Shown: in pieces, positions 1 through 7,655 of the stretch
How the letters are laid out: every line of letters begins with the position of its first letter
Numbering within the stretch: the stretch's first letter is position 1
Assembly: GCA_902386135.1 (NCBI GenBank)
Contig: CABMIB010000049.1
Span: 1 to 43,053 of the forward strand
Direction: 5' to 3'
DNA length: 43,053 bases
Source: an uncultured archaeon
Lineage (GTDB): Archaea > Halobacteriota > Methanosarcinia > Methanosarcinales > Methanoperedenaceae
Notes under the pieces: model-generated
Told to the model about the DNA's origin: nothing
The model's input: only the letters and a program-made list of their open reading frames with translations
The model's database searches: none
Position numbers and translations under genes: made by a program

Positions 1-84
1 AAGATGAAGTTCTTGGATCTACACTACCGCAATCCTTGGAAGACCTCAAGAGACAGACTACAAAATATTACCGAACAAAGAGAT

Positions 85-168
85 TCAAACTTGATTTGTA
101 TAAATATTTATGTCACTGAGGATAGAAAAAGACTTGTCGAACTGCTCTTTTATTATAAGTTCGTACAT
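85..168 (-). pseudogene. possible remnant of a RelE/ParE-type toxin
   Basis: A 27-codon reading frame starts 9 bases after the stop of the upstream antitoxin-like gene. It begins MYELIIKEQFDKSFSIL, which resembles the first beta strand and helix of RelE/ParE-type toxins, then ends early at a TGA (85-87). The three frames between here and position 1 hold no convincing continuation, so this could be a frameshifted or decayed toxin. The order antitoxin then toxin fits the upstream neighbour. The similarity is short and the call is tentative; it could also be chance. Confidence 0.3.
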
Positions 169-177
169 TTATGTATT

Positions 178-363
178 TTATTTAAGCTCTGGATGCCTTT
201 TTAAAAACTCTTCTTCGGTTATACTGGGACCCATCCGCGCTTTTTTTAGCCTTTCAAGCTCCTCTGTTGTCAGGCTCTCTGAATCTATTATGCTGTTCAG
301 AAGGCTTGCTTTTCGCAATAATTCATCGTATTCACTTTGAGGTATGCAGACGGTTGAGCTCAT
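178..363 (-). CDS. small antitoxin-like protein
   Basis: A 61-residue soluble, charged, helical protein starting MSSTVCIPQSEYDELLRKA. This layout (short beta strand, then a helical acidic/basic stretch ending in an EEEFLKRHPEL motif) is common in archaeal antitoxin-like proteins encoded beside RelE-type toxins. A TATA-like box lies about 29 bases upstream of the ATG, so the message is probably leaderless. A truncated toxin-like frame follows directly. No enzyme motif is present. The family assignment is by general appearance only. Confidence 0.5.
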   Translation of the reverse strand: MSSTVCIPQSEYDELLRKASLLNSIIDSESLTTEELERLKKARMGPSITEEEFLKRHPELK

Positions 364-386
364 AATATTGTTTATACTAACTCTAT

Positions 387-396
387 CAAATATAAA
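387..396 (-). promoter_or_regulatory. TATA box for the antitoxin-like gene
   Basis: On the minus strand this reads TTTATATTTG in an A/T-rich setting. Its centre is about 29 bases upstream of the ATG at 363, the spacing expected for an archaeal leaderless promoter. Confidence 0.4.
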
Positions 397-559
397 ATTT
401 TTCTTCCACTGGCGGCATACTGTAGAAAATCTCCAAATCCCATTCCCATCCTCTCCGCCAACCCCACCATCATCCTATCATCCGATGCCCGGCGCGGGTC
501 TAGGAATCATGAAAATGTCCCACAAAAGCATTATGCTTTAAGATGCAATTCTTAGTTCT

Positions 560-1243
560 GTGAAAATCGCCGTTACCAAGCTTAAAGAGAAGTCCGAAGG
601 GATCCATGAACTATTCCGGAAATATGGCCATGAGGCGCTCGTAATCTCCACGATCACCGCATCCGACCCCACAGACCCGGCGCCCCTTTCCCGCCTGGCA
701 GGGATGGCGTCGAAAGGCGAGATTGATATACTTATTTTTACAAGCGCGCTCGGTGTTGATAAGCTCTTTGAGAGAGGAAAACCGGCAAAGACCGTAAGAA
801 TAGTGAGCGTGGGCCCGAAAACAGCAAAGAGAGTGGAAGAACATGGCATGTTCAGCGAGGTAATAGCGCAGTTCTCATCAGAGCACTTTGCCGGGTATCT
901 TGGCGATATCGGCGGGAAAACAATAGGAATTGCACGCGCCGAGGTACCGAACCCGGAACTGTTAGAGTCCCTTGCGTCAGGAGCCGCTACGATAGTGGAG
1001 GCAGCGGCGTACAGACTTGAGCCCGCAGGCATTAGCGTTGCCGATGCCTTAAAAGAGGCGGATGCCGTGATTTTCACCAGCGCAAAGTCCTTCGAATCGT
1101 CAGGTTTTAATCATGTACATGCAAAAAAGCTCCACGTCGTCGCTATCGGTCAAAAAACTGCCAATGCGATGCGAAAACATGGCGTAGTCCCGGACATTAT
1201 CGGGAACGGTACACTGGAAAGTTGTCTGTCTCTCTTATCTTGA
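560..1243 (+). CDS. hemD: uroporphyrinogen-III synthase (HemD)
   Basis: The 227-residue product has the two-lobed alpha/beta layout of HemD, which cyclises hydroxymethylbilane to uroporphyrinogen III. That is the branch point to F430, cobamides, sirohaem and haem. Visible family features are the start MKIAVTKL, the IDILIFTSALGVDKLF stretch in the first lobe, a VGPKTA motif, and in the second lobe DAVIFTSAKSFES and VVAIGQKTANAMRKHG. The length is slightly under the usual 240-260. The start is GTG, since an ATG at 543 is followed by an in-frame stop. No other hem gene is adjacent. Confidence 0.85.
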   Translation: MKIAVTKLKEKSEGIHELFRKYGHEALVISTITASDPTDPAPLSRLAGMASKGEIDILIFTSALGVDKLFERGKPAKTVRIVSVGPKTAKRVEEHGMFSEVIAQFSSEHFAGYLGDIGGKTIGIARAEVPNPELLESLASGAATIVEAAAYRLEPAGISVADALKEADAVIFTSAKSFESSGFNHVHAKKLHVVAIGQKTANAMRKHGVVPDIIGNGTLESCLSLLS

Positions 1244-1379
1244 ATTAGCCTGGCATTTACTTATATAGAGATATTTTTTCAGCAGAACAGAGACTTACCG
1301 TCTGATGAAACAAGTCCTAAAGGCAGATTGCCAATAATTAACTATTAATCATAAATTATTATTAATCATTAGCGATTAA

Positions 1380-1387
1380 TTATATAA
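1380..1387 (+). promoter_or_regulatory. TATA box and ATTAAT repeats upstream of the CBS gene
   Basis: TTATATAA lies about 40 bases upstream of the GTG at 1425. Just upstream are repeats of ATTAATCAT at 1344-1352 and 1361-1369 and a variant at 1375-1383. Such spaced repeats near a TATA box could be a regulator site, but no regulator is identified. Confidence 0.4.
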
Positions 1388-1424
1388 CTGTGTACTCCTT
1401 TACTAATAGTTGGAGAGATATACT

Positions 1425-1829
1425 GTGAAACTGGAAAAAAAGTTATTAAGAGATGTAATGACCAGAGGCGTAGTAACTGTTCCAATGGGCTCTACAATCA
1501 AACAGATTGCAATCCTGCTGAGTAAGCATAGCCTTTCAGAAGCGGTTGTCATCGGGCATGATGGTAGCGCAGTAGGTGTAATCTCTAACATGGATATACT
1601 TACGGTGATAGGGAAAGAGAACTGGGAGAACATGGCGGCAGAGTCTATTATGACCCCTTATATTGAAACGGCAAAGCCGACATCTACACTGGCAGAGGCC
1701 GCAAGGATAATGGGAGATAAGCATATACACAGACTGCTTATTTTCTCGGAGCAGGGCGTCGGAGCATCGAATAGACCTATTGGCATAGTCAGCGCAAGTG
1801 ATATTGTAAGAGAAGTGGCAAGAAAATAG
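1425..1829 (+). CDS. CBS-domain pair protein
   Basis: A soluble protein made only of two CBS domains (a Bateman module). These usually bind adenine nucleotides or S-adenosylmethionine derivatives and act as energy sensors. The first domain carries DVMTRGVVTVP and the second SIMTPYIETAKP; each ends with the typical GVISNMDIL or GIVSASDIV stretch. GTG at 1425 is preferred because GGAGA lies 8 bases upstream; a TTG at 1410 would place that ribosome site inside the gene. The target is unknown. It precedes the PHA operon but has its own promoter. Confidence 0.85.
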   Translation: MKLEKKLLRDVMTRGVVTVPMGSTIKQIAILLSKHSLSEAVVIGHDGSAVGVISNMDILTVIGKENWENMAAESIMTPYIETAKPTSTLAEAARIMGDKHIHRLLIFSEQGVGASNRPIGIVSASDIVREVARK

Positions 1830-1955
1830 TTTCATTGATCACCTGGTATTTCAAGCCGGTACAACTCATTTGTACCATCTTTTTTAATTTGTCCTTTCTG
1901 AGAAAAAAGAGTTGGCTCTCTGGCAGCTACTAACAATTATATTACAAGCAAAAAT

Positions 1956-1963
1956 TTTATATA
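1956..1963 (+). promoter_or_regulatory. TATA box of the PHA operon
   Basis: TTTATATA lies in an A-rich context 48 bases upstream of the first operon ATG (2011). A transcription start about 25 bases downstream would leave a short leader containing GGGG shortly before the ATG. No comparable site is seen between the later genes, so this is the likely promoter for 2011-7622. Confidence 0.55.
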
Positions 1964-2010
1964 CCGGAATGGTCTATTATCATGATTATTATTAGAATGG
2001 GGTATCCATT

Positions 2011-3093
2011 ATGGTCAAAAAAACTGAAGAAAGAAGAGATGCGCATCAAAAAACGGATGTATACAGTGTATGGACCGAGAACTACACCGGCTTTTTGAAA
2101 ATGTGGGGCGATTCACATTTGAGGCTGTATAAGCCATGGGTCGAATCCATGGGAGAGATGTCTGAAAAGGCAGCTCTTATATCACAGGATGCTATGCCAG
2201 AAAAATACAAGGAATTCTACAGTGAATGGGTAAAAACTTACCAGCACACGTTTGGCAAGCTATATCCACTTCCTACACAGAGCACAGGCAAGGAAATGCT
2301 TGAAAAGCTCCTGGACAGTGCAGAGGAATCCAACCGGCTGTACAAGTCCTGGATAGCCGAGTTAGAGGAGAACTCAAAGAAAACACATGAGCTTATAAAG
2401 GGCGAGCCTGACCCTGCGAAGTATAAAGAATGCTACGATATATGGATGAAGTCGTACGAGAAGATGCTGGATGATATGCTTGCGCTGCCAGCTATGGAAC
2501 GCACAAGAGAGATATTCGGTGAATATACCGGCATTCCAGATGTATTCTCGGAAACACATAAGCAGATGTCCAAACTATGGAAAGATTCGTACGCCAGGAT
2601 GTACAAGCCGTGGATAGAATCCATGGTCAAGCTTTCTGATAAAGCCGCTGAAATTTCAAAAGGCAAAGCAAGCCCCGAAGATTACAGGGAATTTTATAAC
2701 ATGTGGATGGATACGTACCAGGAGAACTTCGGCAAGGTTTTAGACGGCAGTTCCGCCAAGACCTCAAAAGAAATGTATGAGGACTTCCTGCAAAATGCCG
2801 ATACTTATGTGAACATGTATAAATCATGGGTTGCAGCGATTGAAAAAATGTCAGAAAAGAGCAAGGAACTGAGCCTCACAACCAGCCCGGAGTCGTATAA
2901 AGAATTCTGCGATCTCTGGATAAAGATGTATGAAAAGGCTTTTGATTCCTTCTTTGACGACATGCCGATGATCGGCCCGATGAAGGAGACAATGGAACCT
3001 GTAAAAATTGCAGCTAAAGCATATACTGATGCATATATCAAGATGGCAAAAGCGTGTGCGAAATCGAATTTCAATGCTGCAAGCCGGACTTAA
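2011..3093 (+). CDS. PhaE-like protein built from four tandem repeats
   Basis: A 360-residue acidic, all-helical protein with no enzyme motif. It consists of four copies of a roughly 75-residue unit whose landmarks are YK(P/S)W, then an E-x-S-x-K helix, then PE-x-YKEFY-x-x-W and a Y-x-x-x-F/L helix. The YK-W landmarks sit at residues 40, 111, 198 and 270. Units 1 and 3 share YKPW-ESM and units 2 and 4 share YKSW, so a two-unit block of about 158 residues was duplicated. The same unit appears once in the next gene, phaE. It lacks PhaE's C-terminal NLPTKTDIDEI-type motif. It may be a second synthase subunit or a granule-associated phasin-like protein. First gene of the PHA operon. Confidence 0.7.
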   Translation: MVKKTEERRDAHQKTDVYSVWTENYTGFLKMWGDSHLRLYKPWVESMGEMSEKAALISQDAMPEKYKEFYSEWVKTYQHTFGKLYPLPTQSTGKEMLEKLLDSAEESNRLYKSWIAELEENSKKTHELIKGEPDPAKYKECYDIWMKSYEKMLDDMLALPAMERTREIFGEYTGIPDVFSETHKQMSKLWKDSYARMYKPWIESMVKLSDKAAEISKGKASPEDYREFYNMWMDTYQENFGKVLDGSSAKTSKEMYEDFLQNADTYVNMYKSWVAAIEKMSEKSKELSLTTSPESYKEFCDLWIKMYEKAFDSFFDDMPMIGPMKETMEPVKIAAKAYTDAYIKMAKACAKSNFNAASRT

Positions 3094-3095
3094 TT

Positions 3096-3656
3096 ATGGA
3101 CAGCTCTGGTTCTGAGCCGGCACACGAATTTTTTGAAGCCTGGTTAAACACCTACGAGGCGACCTTAGGCAGGCTGGTAGAGATGCCTGCCATTGGACCT
3201 TCACGCGAGAAATATGATAAGATGATGACCGGCTTCTCAAATTTTGCTAATTTCTATATAGGCTGGATGGATCTCAATTCCGATTTCCAGAAGGTATTCA
3301 TGGAATCCATGAAAAAGATGCATGAGAAGATCGAGACCGAAATGCAGGGTGAAATAAGCCCAGATAAATACAAGCAATTGTATAATATTTGGATCGATAC
3401 CTACAGCTCTACCTTCAAGGAATTCATGAGTTCAGGTCACTTTTCTTCGGAGATGGGAAAATTCATGTCGTATTTCCTGGAATTCCAGAAATACAACCGG
3501 GAAATGCTTGAGGAAAACTACCTGAAGCAGATGAACCTTCCCACAAAGACCGACATCGATGAAATAAATAAAGAATTATTCGCGCTTCGGAAAAAAACAA
3601 AGGAATTAGCCAGCCAGATTGATAAATTGTCCGGGAAGGGACATTCCACTCTTTAA
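3096..3656 (+). CDS. phaE: class III PHA synthase subunit PhaE
   Basis: The non-catalytic partner of PhaC in class III PHA synthases, needed for full activity and granule formation. The 186-residue product carries the C-terminal motif NLPTKTDIDEINKELFALRK, which matches the conserved end of the PhaE family (usual form N-x-PS-x-x-DV), followed by a coiled-coil-like tail. Residues 60-110 repeat the helical unit of the preceding gene. The protein is shorter than bacterial PhaE (about 350 residues), as if the rest had moved into the upstream gene. ATG 3096 lies 2 bases after the upstream stop; an ATG at 3054 would give a 42-base overlap and is less likely. phaC follows after 21 bases. Confidence 0.8.
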   Translation: MDSSGSEPAHEFFEAWLNTYEATLGRLVEMPAIGPSREKYDKMMTGFSNFANFYIGWMDLNSDFQKVFMESMKKMHEKIETEMQGEISPDKYKQLYNIWIDTYSSTFKEFMSSGHFSSEMGKFMSYFLEFQKYNREMLEENYLKQMNLPTKTDIDEINKELFALRKKTKELASQIDKLSGKGHSTL

Positions 3657-3677
3657 AATTTGCTTTGAGGGGATATT

Positions 3678-4832
3678 ATGAATGGACTTTGTATAATGCA
3701 AAACGATATTAACAAATTTGTAAAGGGAACAGAAATATTTCTTGACCATCCTGACTTTTCGGTCGGGACAACACCATCCGAGGTTGTCTACAGGGAAGAT
3801 CGGATGAGGCTTCTACATTACATCCCTGCAGTTCAAAAACCATATCCGGTTCCGGTGCTCGTAACGTACGCGCTTGTGAACCGCTACTATATTCTTGACC
3901 TGCAGCCGGATAAAAGCGTCATAAAAAAGCTGCTTGAACTGGGTTTTGATGTTTACATCATAGACTGGGGATATCCCGCGGGTATGGACAGGTATCTCAC
4001 GCTTGATGACTATGTGAACGGCTATATGAACAACTCCGTAGATAAAATCAGGGAAATATCAGGGATGGATAAAATTACCCTGCTGGGTGTATGCCAGGGA
4101 GGGACTTTTTCTGTGATGTACGCTTCGCTGCATCCCGAAAAAGTGAAAAACCTGGTCACTTTAGTAACGCCTGTTAATTTCGAAACTGATAAATGCCTTC
4201 TCAACATCTGGGCAAAAAATATGGATGTGGATAAGATAGTGGATTATTATGGGATGGTTCCCGGGGATTTTCTGAACTCCGGCTTCCTGCTTCTTGATCC
4301 GGTTAAGCTCATGATCGCAAAGTATGTGGGCATGTTTGACCAGCTTGATTGCAATTCCAATGATGGGAACAGCTCGCTTCATAATAAGGAAGTACTTGAG
4401 AACTTCCTGAGAATGGAGAAATGGATATTTGACAGTCCTGACCAGGCAGGCGAGACCTTCAGGCAGTACATAAAAGACTGCTATCAGAAGAACCTTCTTA
4501 TCAAAAATGAGATGGTTATAGGCGGAAAGCGGATAAATCTGAAGAATATCACCATGCCTCTGCTTAATGTCTTAGCAGAATATGACCACCTGGTCCACAA
4601 CGATGCAAGTAAACCGTTGATAGATGCAGTATCGAGCACGGATAAAGAGATGATGGTTTTCCCGACCGGGCATATCGGCATCTTTGTGGGCGGGAAGTCG
4701 CAGAGAGAGGTCTGCCCCAGGATCGCGGAATGGCTGAAGCCCAGGTCTTATACGAATGGTGACAATGGCGCTAATGAAAAGAAAAGTAAACGCAAAAGAA
4801 ATAATCGGAAATCAAAGCAGAGTGTAACATGA
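3678..4832 (+). CDS. phaC: class III polyhydroxyalkanoate synthase PhaC
   Basis: Polymerises (R)-3-hydroxyacyl-CoA into PHA at the granule surface. The alpha/beta hydrolase fold has the lipase-like box GVCQGG with nucleophile Cys139, Asp303 in AEYDHLV and His332 in GHIGIFVGG, almost the same numbering as the class III enzyme of Allochromatium. The 384-residue length is slightly over the usual 355-365. The extra length is a very basic tail from about residue 358 (KKSKRKRNNRKSK) absent from typical synthases. ATG 3678 has a strong GAGGGG site 7 bases upstream. It ends in an ATGA overlap with the next gene, showing translational coupling. Confidence 0.93.
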   Translation: MNGLCIMQNDINKFVKGTEIFLDHPDFSVGTTPSEVVYREDRMRLLHYIPAVQKPYPVPVLVTYALVNRYYILDLQPDKSVIKKLLELGFDVYIIDWGYPAGMDRYLTLDDYVNGYMNNSVDKIREISGMDKITLLGVCQGGTFSVMYASLHPEKVKNLVTLVTPVNFETDKCLLNIWAKNMDVDKIVDYYGMVPGDFLNSGFLLLDPVKLMIAKYVGMFDQLDCNSNDGNSSLHNKEVLENFLRMEKWIFDSPDQAGETFRQYIKDCYQKNLLIKNEMVIGGKRINLKNITMPLLNVLAEYDHLVHNDASKPLIDAVSSTDKEMMVFPTGHIGIFVGGKSQREVCPRIAEWLKPRSYTNGDNGANEKKSKRKRNNRKSKQSVT

Positions 4833-5569
4833 GACTTGAGAACAAGGTTGTAATTATAACCGGAGCAGCAAGCGGTATTGGTAAACAGACCGCCCTGCTA
4901 TTTGCACAGGAAGGGGCTAAAGTCGTTGTGGCGGATCTTAACGAAAAAGGGGGTAACGAAATAGTTGAAGAGATCGGGAAAGCCGGAGGAGATGCGTTCT
5001 TCTCTAAACTGGACGTATCCAACAGGGAACAATCAAAACAGGTTGTCCGGGAGGCGCTGGAACGATTCGGTAAGATCGACGTGCTGATAAACAATGCAGG
5101 CATAAACCAGGATGCTCTCGTATCGAAGATGACTGAAGAGCAGTGGGATAAGGTCATTACTATCGATCTTAAAGGACCTTTTAACTGCATACAGGCAGTG
5201 GTCGATGCAATGACAGAACACGGGACAGGCGAGATAATCAATGTATCATCCATTGTAGGCTTATACGGCAATATCGGCCAGACCAACTACGCGGCAGCCA
5301 AGGCCGGATTGATCGGTATGACAAAGACCCTGGCAAAGGAACTGGGGAAAAAAGGGATACGTGTAAACGCCGTAGCCCCCGGGTTCATTGCAACCCCAAT
5401 GACAGCAGGGGTTCCTGAAAAAATCCTTGAGATGATGAAAGAGAAAACACCCCTGAAAAGGCTCGGACAGCCAGATGACATTGCATACGCGCTCTTATAC
5501 CTTGCTTCGGATGAGGCGAACTTTGTGAATGGCGCGGTGCTCAGCGTGGATGGCGGGCTGCTGATATAA
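4829..5569 (+). CDS. phaB: acetoacetyl-CoA reductase-type SDR (PhaB/FabG family)
   Basis: A classical short-chain dehydrogenase of 246 residues, the usual FabG/PhaB length. It shows TGAASGIG (residues 11-18), NNAG, and the Ser-Tyr-Lys triad in VSSIVG and NYAAAKAG. In the operon it would reduce acetoacetyl-CoA to (R)-3-hydroxybutyryl-CoA. After the second beta strand it has VVADLNEKG, with Asp36 where NADPH enzymes have a neutral or basic residue, so NADH is the more likely cofactor (inference from the general SDR rule). It overlaps phaC by 4 bases. Confidence 0.88.
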   Translation: MRLENKVVIITGAASGIGKQTALLFAQEGAKVVVADLNEKGGNEIVEEIGKAGGDAFFSKLDVSNREQSKQVVREALERFGKIDVLINNAGINQDALVSKMTEEQWDKVITIDLKGPFNCIQAVVDAMTEHGTGEIINVSSIVGLYGNIGQTNYAAAKAGLIGMTKTLAKELGKKGIRVNAVAPGFIATPMTAGVPEKILEMMKEKTPLKRLGQPDDIAYALLYLASDEANFVNGAVLSVDGGLLI

Positions 5570-5581
5570 GAGGTGAGAATG

Positions 5582-6760
5582 ATGAGAAACGTAGTTATCG
5601 CATCCGCCTGCCGTACGGCGGTCGGAAAATTCGGGGGCAGCCTTAAGGATCTCAGCCCGGGGCAGCTTGGCTCGGTCGTGCTGAAAGATGCTCTGAAGCG
5701 GGCGGGCGTAAAATCAAGTGAAATCGATGAAGTAATCATGGGAAATGTCCTCTCGGCAGGTCACGGGCAGAATGTTGCGAGGCAGGCTGCAATAGCTGCC
5801 GGCATCCCTGTTGAGGTCTCGTCCTATTGCGTTAATAAAGTATGCGGTTCAGGATTAAAGTCAATTATCCTGGGTGCCCAGGCTATCATGCTGGGCGATG
5901 CGGATGTTGTTCTTGCTGGCGGCATGGAATCCATGTCCCAGGCGCCTTATGTCCTGAAGAAAGCCCGCTGGGGAGCCAGGATGGGCAACGACGAACTTGT
6001 AGACCTGATGATACATGACGGGCTCTGGGATATTTTCAATAATTATCATATGGGGATCACGGCTGAGAACGTAGCGCAAAAATTCGGCATCAGCAGGGAA
6101 GAGCAGGATGAGTTCTCAGCGAAAAGCCAGAACAAGGCAGAAGCTGCGATCAAAGCCGGGAAGTTCAAGGAAGAGATAGTCCCCGTCGCAATCCCGCAGT
6201 CAAAAGGAGAGCCTGTGCTCTTTGATATAGATGAGTTCCCGAGGTTCGGGACAACAAAAGATGCGCTGGCCAGGCTGAAACCCGCCTTTAAAAAAGACGG
6301 CACCGTGACCGCGGGCAATGCCTCAGGCGTCAACGATGGAGCAGCGTGCGTTCTTTTGATGTCAGAAGAAAAATCCAGAGAGAAAGGTATTGAACCTCTT
6401 GCGACCATCAAAAGCTACGGGATGGCGGGTGTACCCCCGGAAATAATGGGGACAGGACCGATCAGCGCAAGTAAAAAAGCCCTGCAGCGGGCGGGTTTAA
6501 GTACGAAGGACCTTGACCTGGTAGAGGCGAATGAGGCCTTTGCGGCACAGAGCATCGCGGTCAACCGGGAACTTGGTCTGGCTCCTGATGTTGTTAATGT
6601 TAACGGCGGCGCAATAGCCCTGGGGCATCCCATAGGAGCAAGCGGCGCGAGGATACTGGTCACTCTTCTCTATGAGTTGAAGAGAAGGAATGGTACACAC
6701 GGCCTGGCAACCCTCTGTATCGGAGGCGGTCAGGGCGTGGCGCTGGTGGTAAAGAGATGA
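5582..6760 (+). CDS. phaA: acetyl-CoA acetyltransferase (beta-ketothiolase PhaA)
   Basis: Condenses two acetyl-CoA to acetoacetyl-CoA, the first step of PHA synthesis. All thiolase landmarks are present: the nucleophile Cys88 in VCGSGLKS, the NEAFA loop, [11 protein letters not shown] with the catalytic His, and CIGGGQG with the second Cys near the C-terminus. The length of 392 is normal for bacterial-type biosynthetic thiolases. It is unlike the archaeal thiolases that work with an HMG-CoA synthase and a DUF35 protein, and no DUF35 gene is nearby, which suggests a bacterial origin. ATG 5582 is chosen because AGAGGTGA ends 5 bases upstream. Confidence 0.93.
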   Translation: MRNVVIASACRTAVGKFGGSLKDLSPGQLGSVVLKDALKRAGVKSSEIDEVIMGNVLSAGHGQNVARQAAIAAGIPVEVSSYCVNKVCGSGLKSIILGAQAIMLGDADVVLAGGMESMSQAPYVLKKARWGARMGNDELVDLMIHDGLWDIFNNYHMGITAENVAQKFGISREEQDEFSAKSQNKAEAAIKAGKFKEEIVPVAIPQSKGEPVLFDIDEFPRFGTTKDALARLKPAFKKDGTVTAGNASGVNDGAACVLLMSEEKSREKGIEPLATIKSYGMAGVPPEIMGTGPISASKKALQRAGLSTKDLDLVEANEAFAAQSIAVNRELGLAPDVVNVNGGAIALGHPIGASGARILVTLLYELKRRNGTHGLATLCIGGGQGVALVVKR

Positions 6761-6764
6761 TACG

Positions 6765-7622
6765 ATGGGCTGCAAAAGAAAGGGCAAACTGGAAGGCAAA
6801 GTGGCATTGGTCACAGGAGGCTCAAGGGGAATAGGACGGGCTATCTCCCTGCGCCTGGCTAAGGAAGGGGCTGATGTCGTTATTAATTACCAGACAACAA
6901 AAGAGCACGCTGAGAAGGTCTCAAAGCTGATTGACCAGATAGGCGCGGCTGTTGAGCTTGAGAGATTAACCGAAAAGATAGACAGGATGGAGAATAAGGA
7001 ACTGGCAAAGGAGATATCACGGTTGATAGAGAACATCAGGAAGCACTCCTACATATACAAGGCAAACGTCTGTAAGATGGATGAAGTGTACAGTATGCGG
7101 GATGAGGTGGTAAGGCAATTTGGCAGGATAGATATACTTGTCAATAATGCCGGTATAGTAAGAGACAAGTCTTTTGTCAAAATGACCTCTGACATGTGGA
7201 CGGATGTCCTGTCAGTTAACCTTGACGGAGCCTTCTATTGCACCAAAGCGTTCGTGGAAGGGATGCTGGAGAGGAAGTACGGCAGGATCATAAACATTTC
7301 ATCGGTTATCGGGAGGATGGGCAATTTCGGGCAGGCGAACTACACAGCATCCAAAGCCGGGATGATAGGTCTCACAAAAGCACTGGCGAAGGAATTTGCA
7401 GGGAAAGGTATCACAGTAAATGCAGTAGCGCCCGGATTTGTAGATACGGATATGGTGAAATCTGTCCCTGATGAAGCGATGAAAAGTATTCTCTCTAAAA
7501 TACCTCTGGGAAGGCTGGGAAAAGCCTCAGAAGTCGCAGGGGCTGTGGCTTACCTTGCATCTGAAGACGGGGATTACATAACAGGTCAGATCATAGATAT
7601 CAACGGCGGGCTTTACATTTAA
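6765..7622 (+). CDS. second acetoacetyl-CoA reductase-type SDR with helical insertion
   Basis: An SDR of the FabG/PhaB family with TGGSRGIG (residues 17-24), NNAG, ISSVIG and the NYTASKAG active-site motif. The Arg in TGGSRGIG and the neutral INYQ after the second strand favour NADPH, in contrast to the NADH-like pattern of the first reductase in the operon. The protein is about 40 residues too long. The extra sequence is a charged helical segment at about residues 61-94 (LERLTEKIDRMENKEL and following), placed between the alphaC region and the strand leading to NVCKMDEV. It begins 4 bases after phaA and ends the operon. Confidence 0.85.
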   Translation: MGCKRKGKLEGKVALVTGGSRGIGRAISLRLAKEGADVVINYQTTKEHAEKVSKLIDQIGAAVELERLTEKIDRMENKELAKEISRLIENIRKHSYIYKANVCKMDEVYSMRDEVVRQFGRIDILVNNAGIVRDKSFVKMTSDMWTDVLSVNLDGAFYCTKAFVEGMLERKYGRIINISSVIGRMGNFGQANYTASKAGMIGLTKALAKEFAGKGITVNAVAPGFVDTDMVKSVPDEAMKSILSKIPLGRLGKASEVAGAVAYLASEDGDYITGQIIDINGGLYI

Positions 7623-7655
7623 AATGTATTTTAGCCCTTAACAAATCTCATATAA

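Noticed and set aside
372-473. 33-codon minus-strand frame starting MMVGLAERMGMGFGDF
   Set aside because: It looks somewhat protein-like but overlaps the TATA region of the antitoxin-like gene, has no ribosome site and matches nothing I know.
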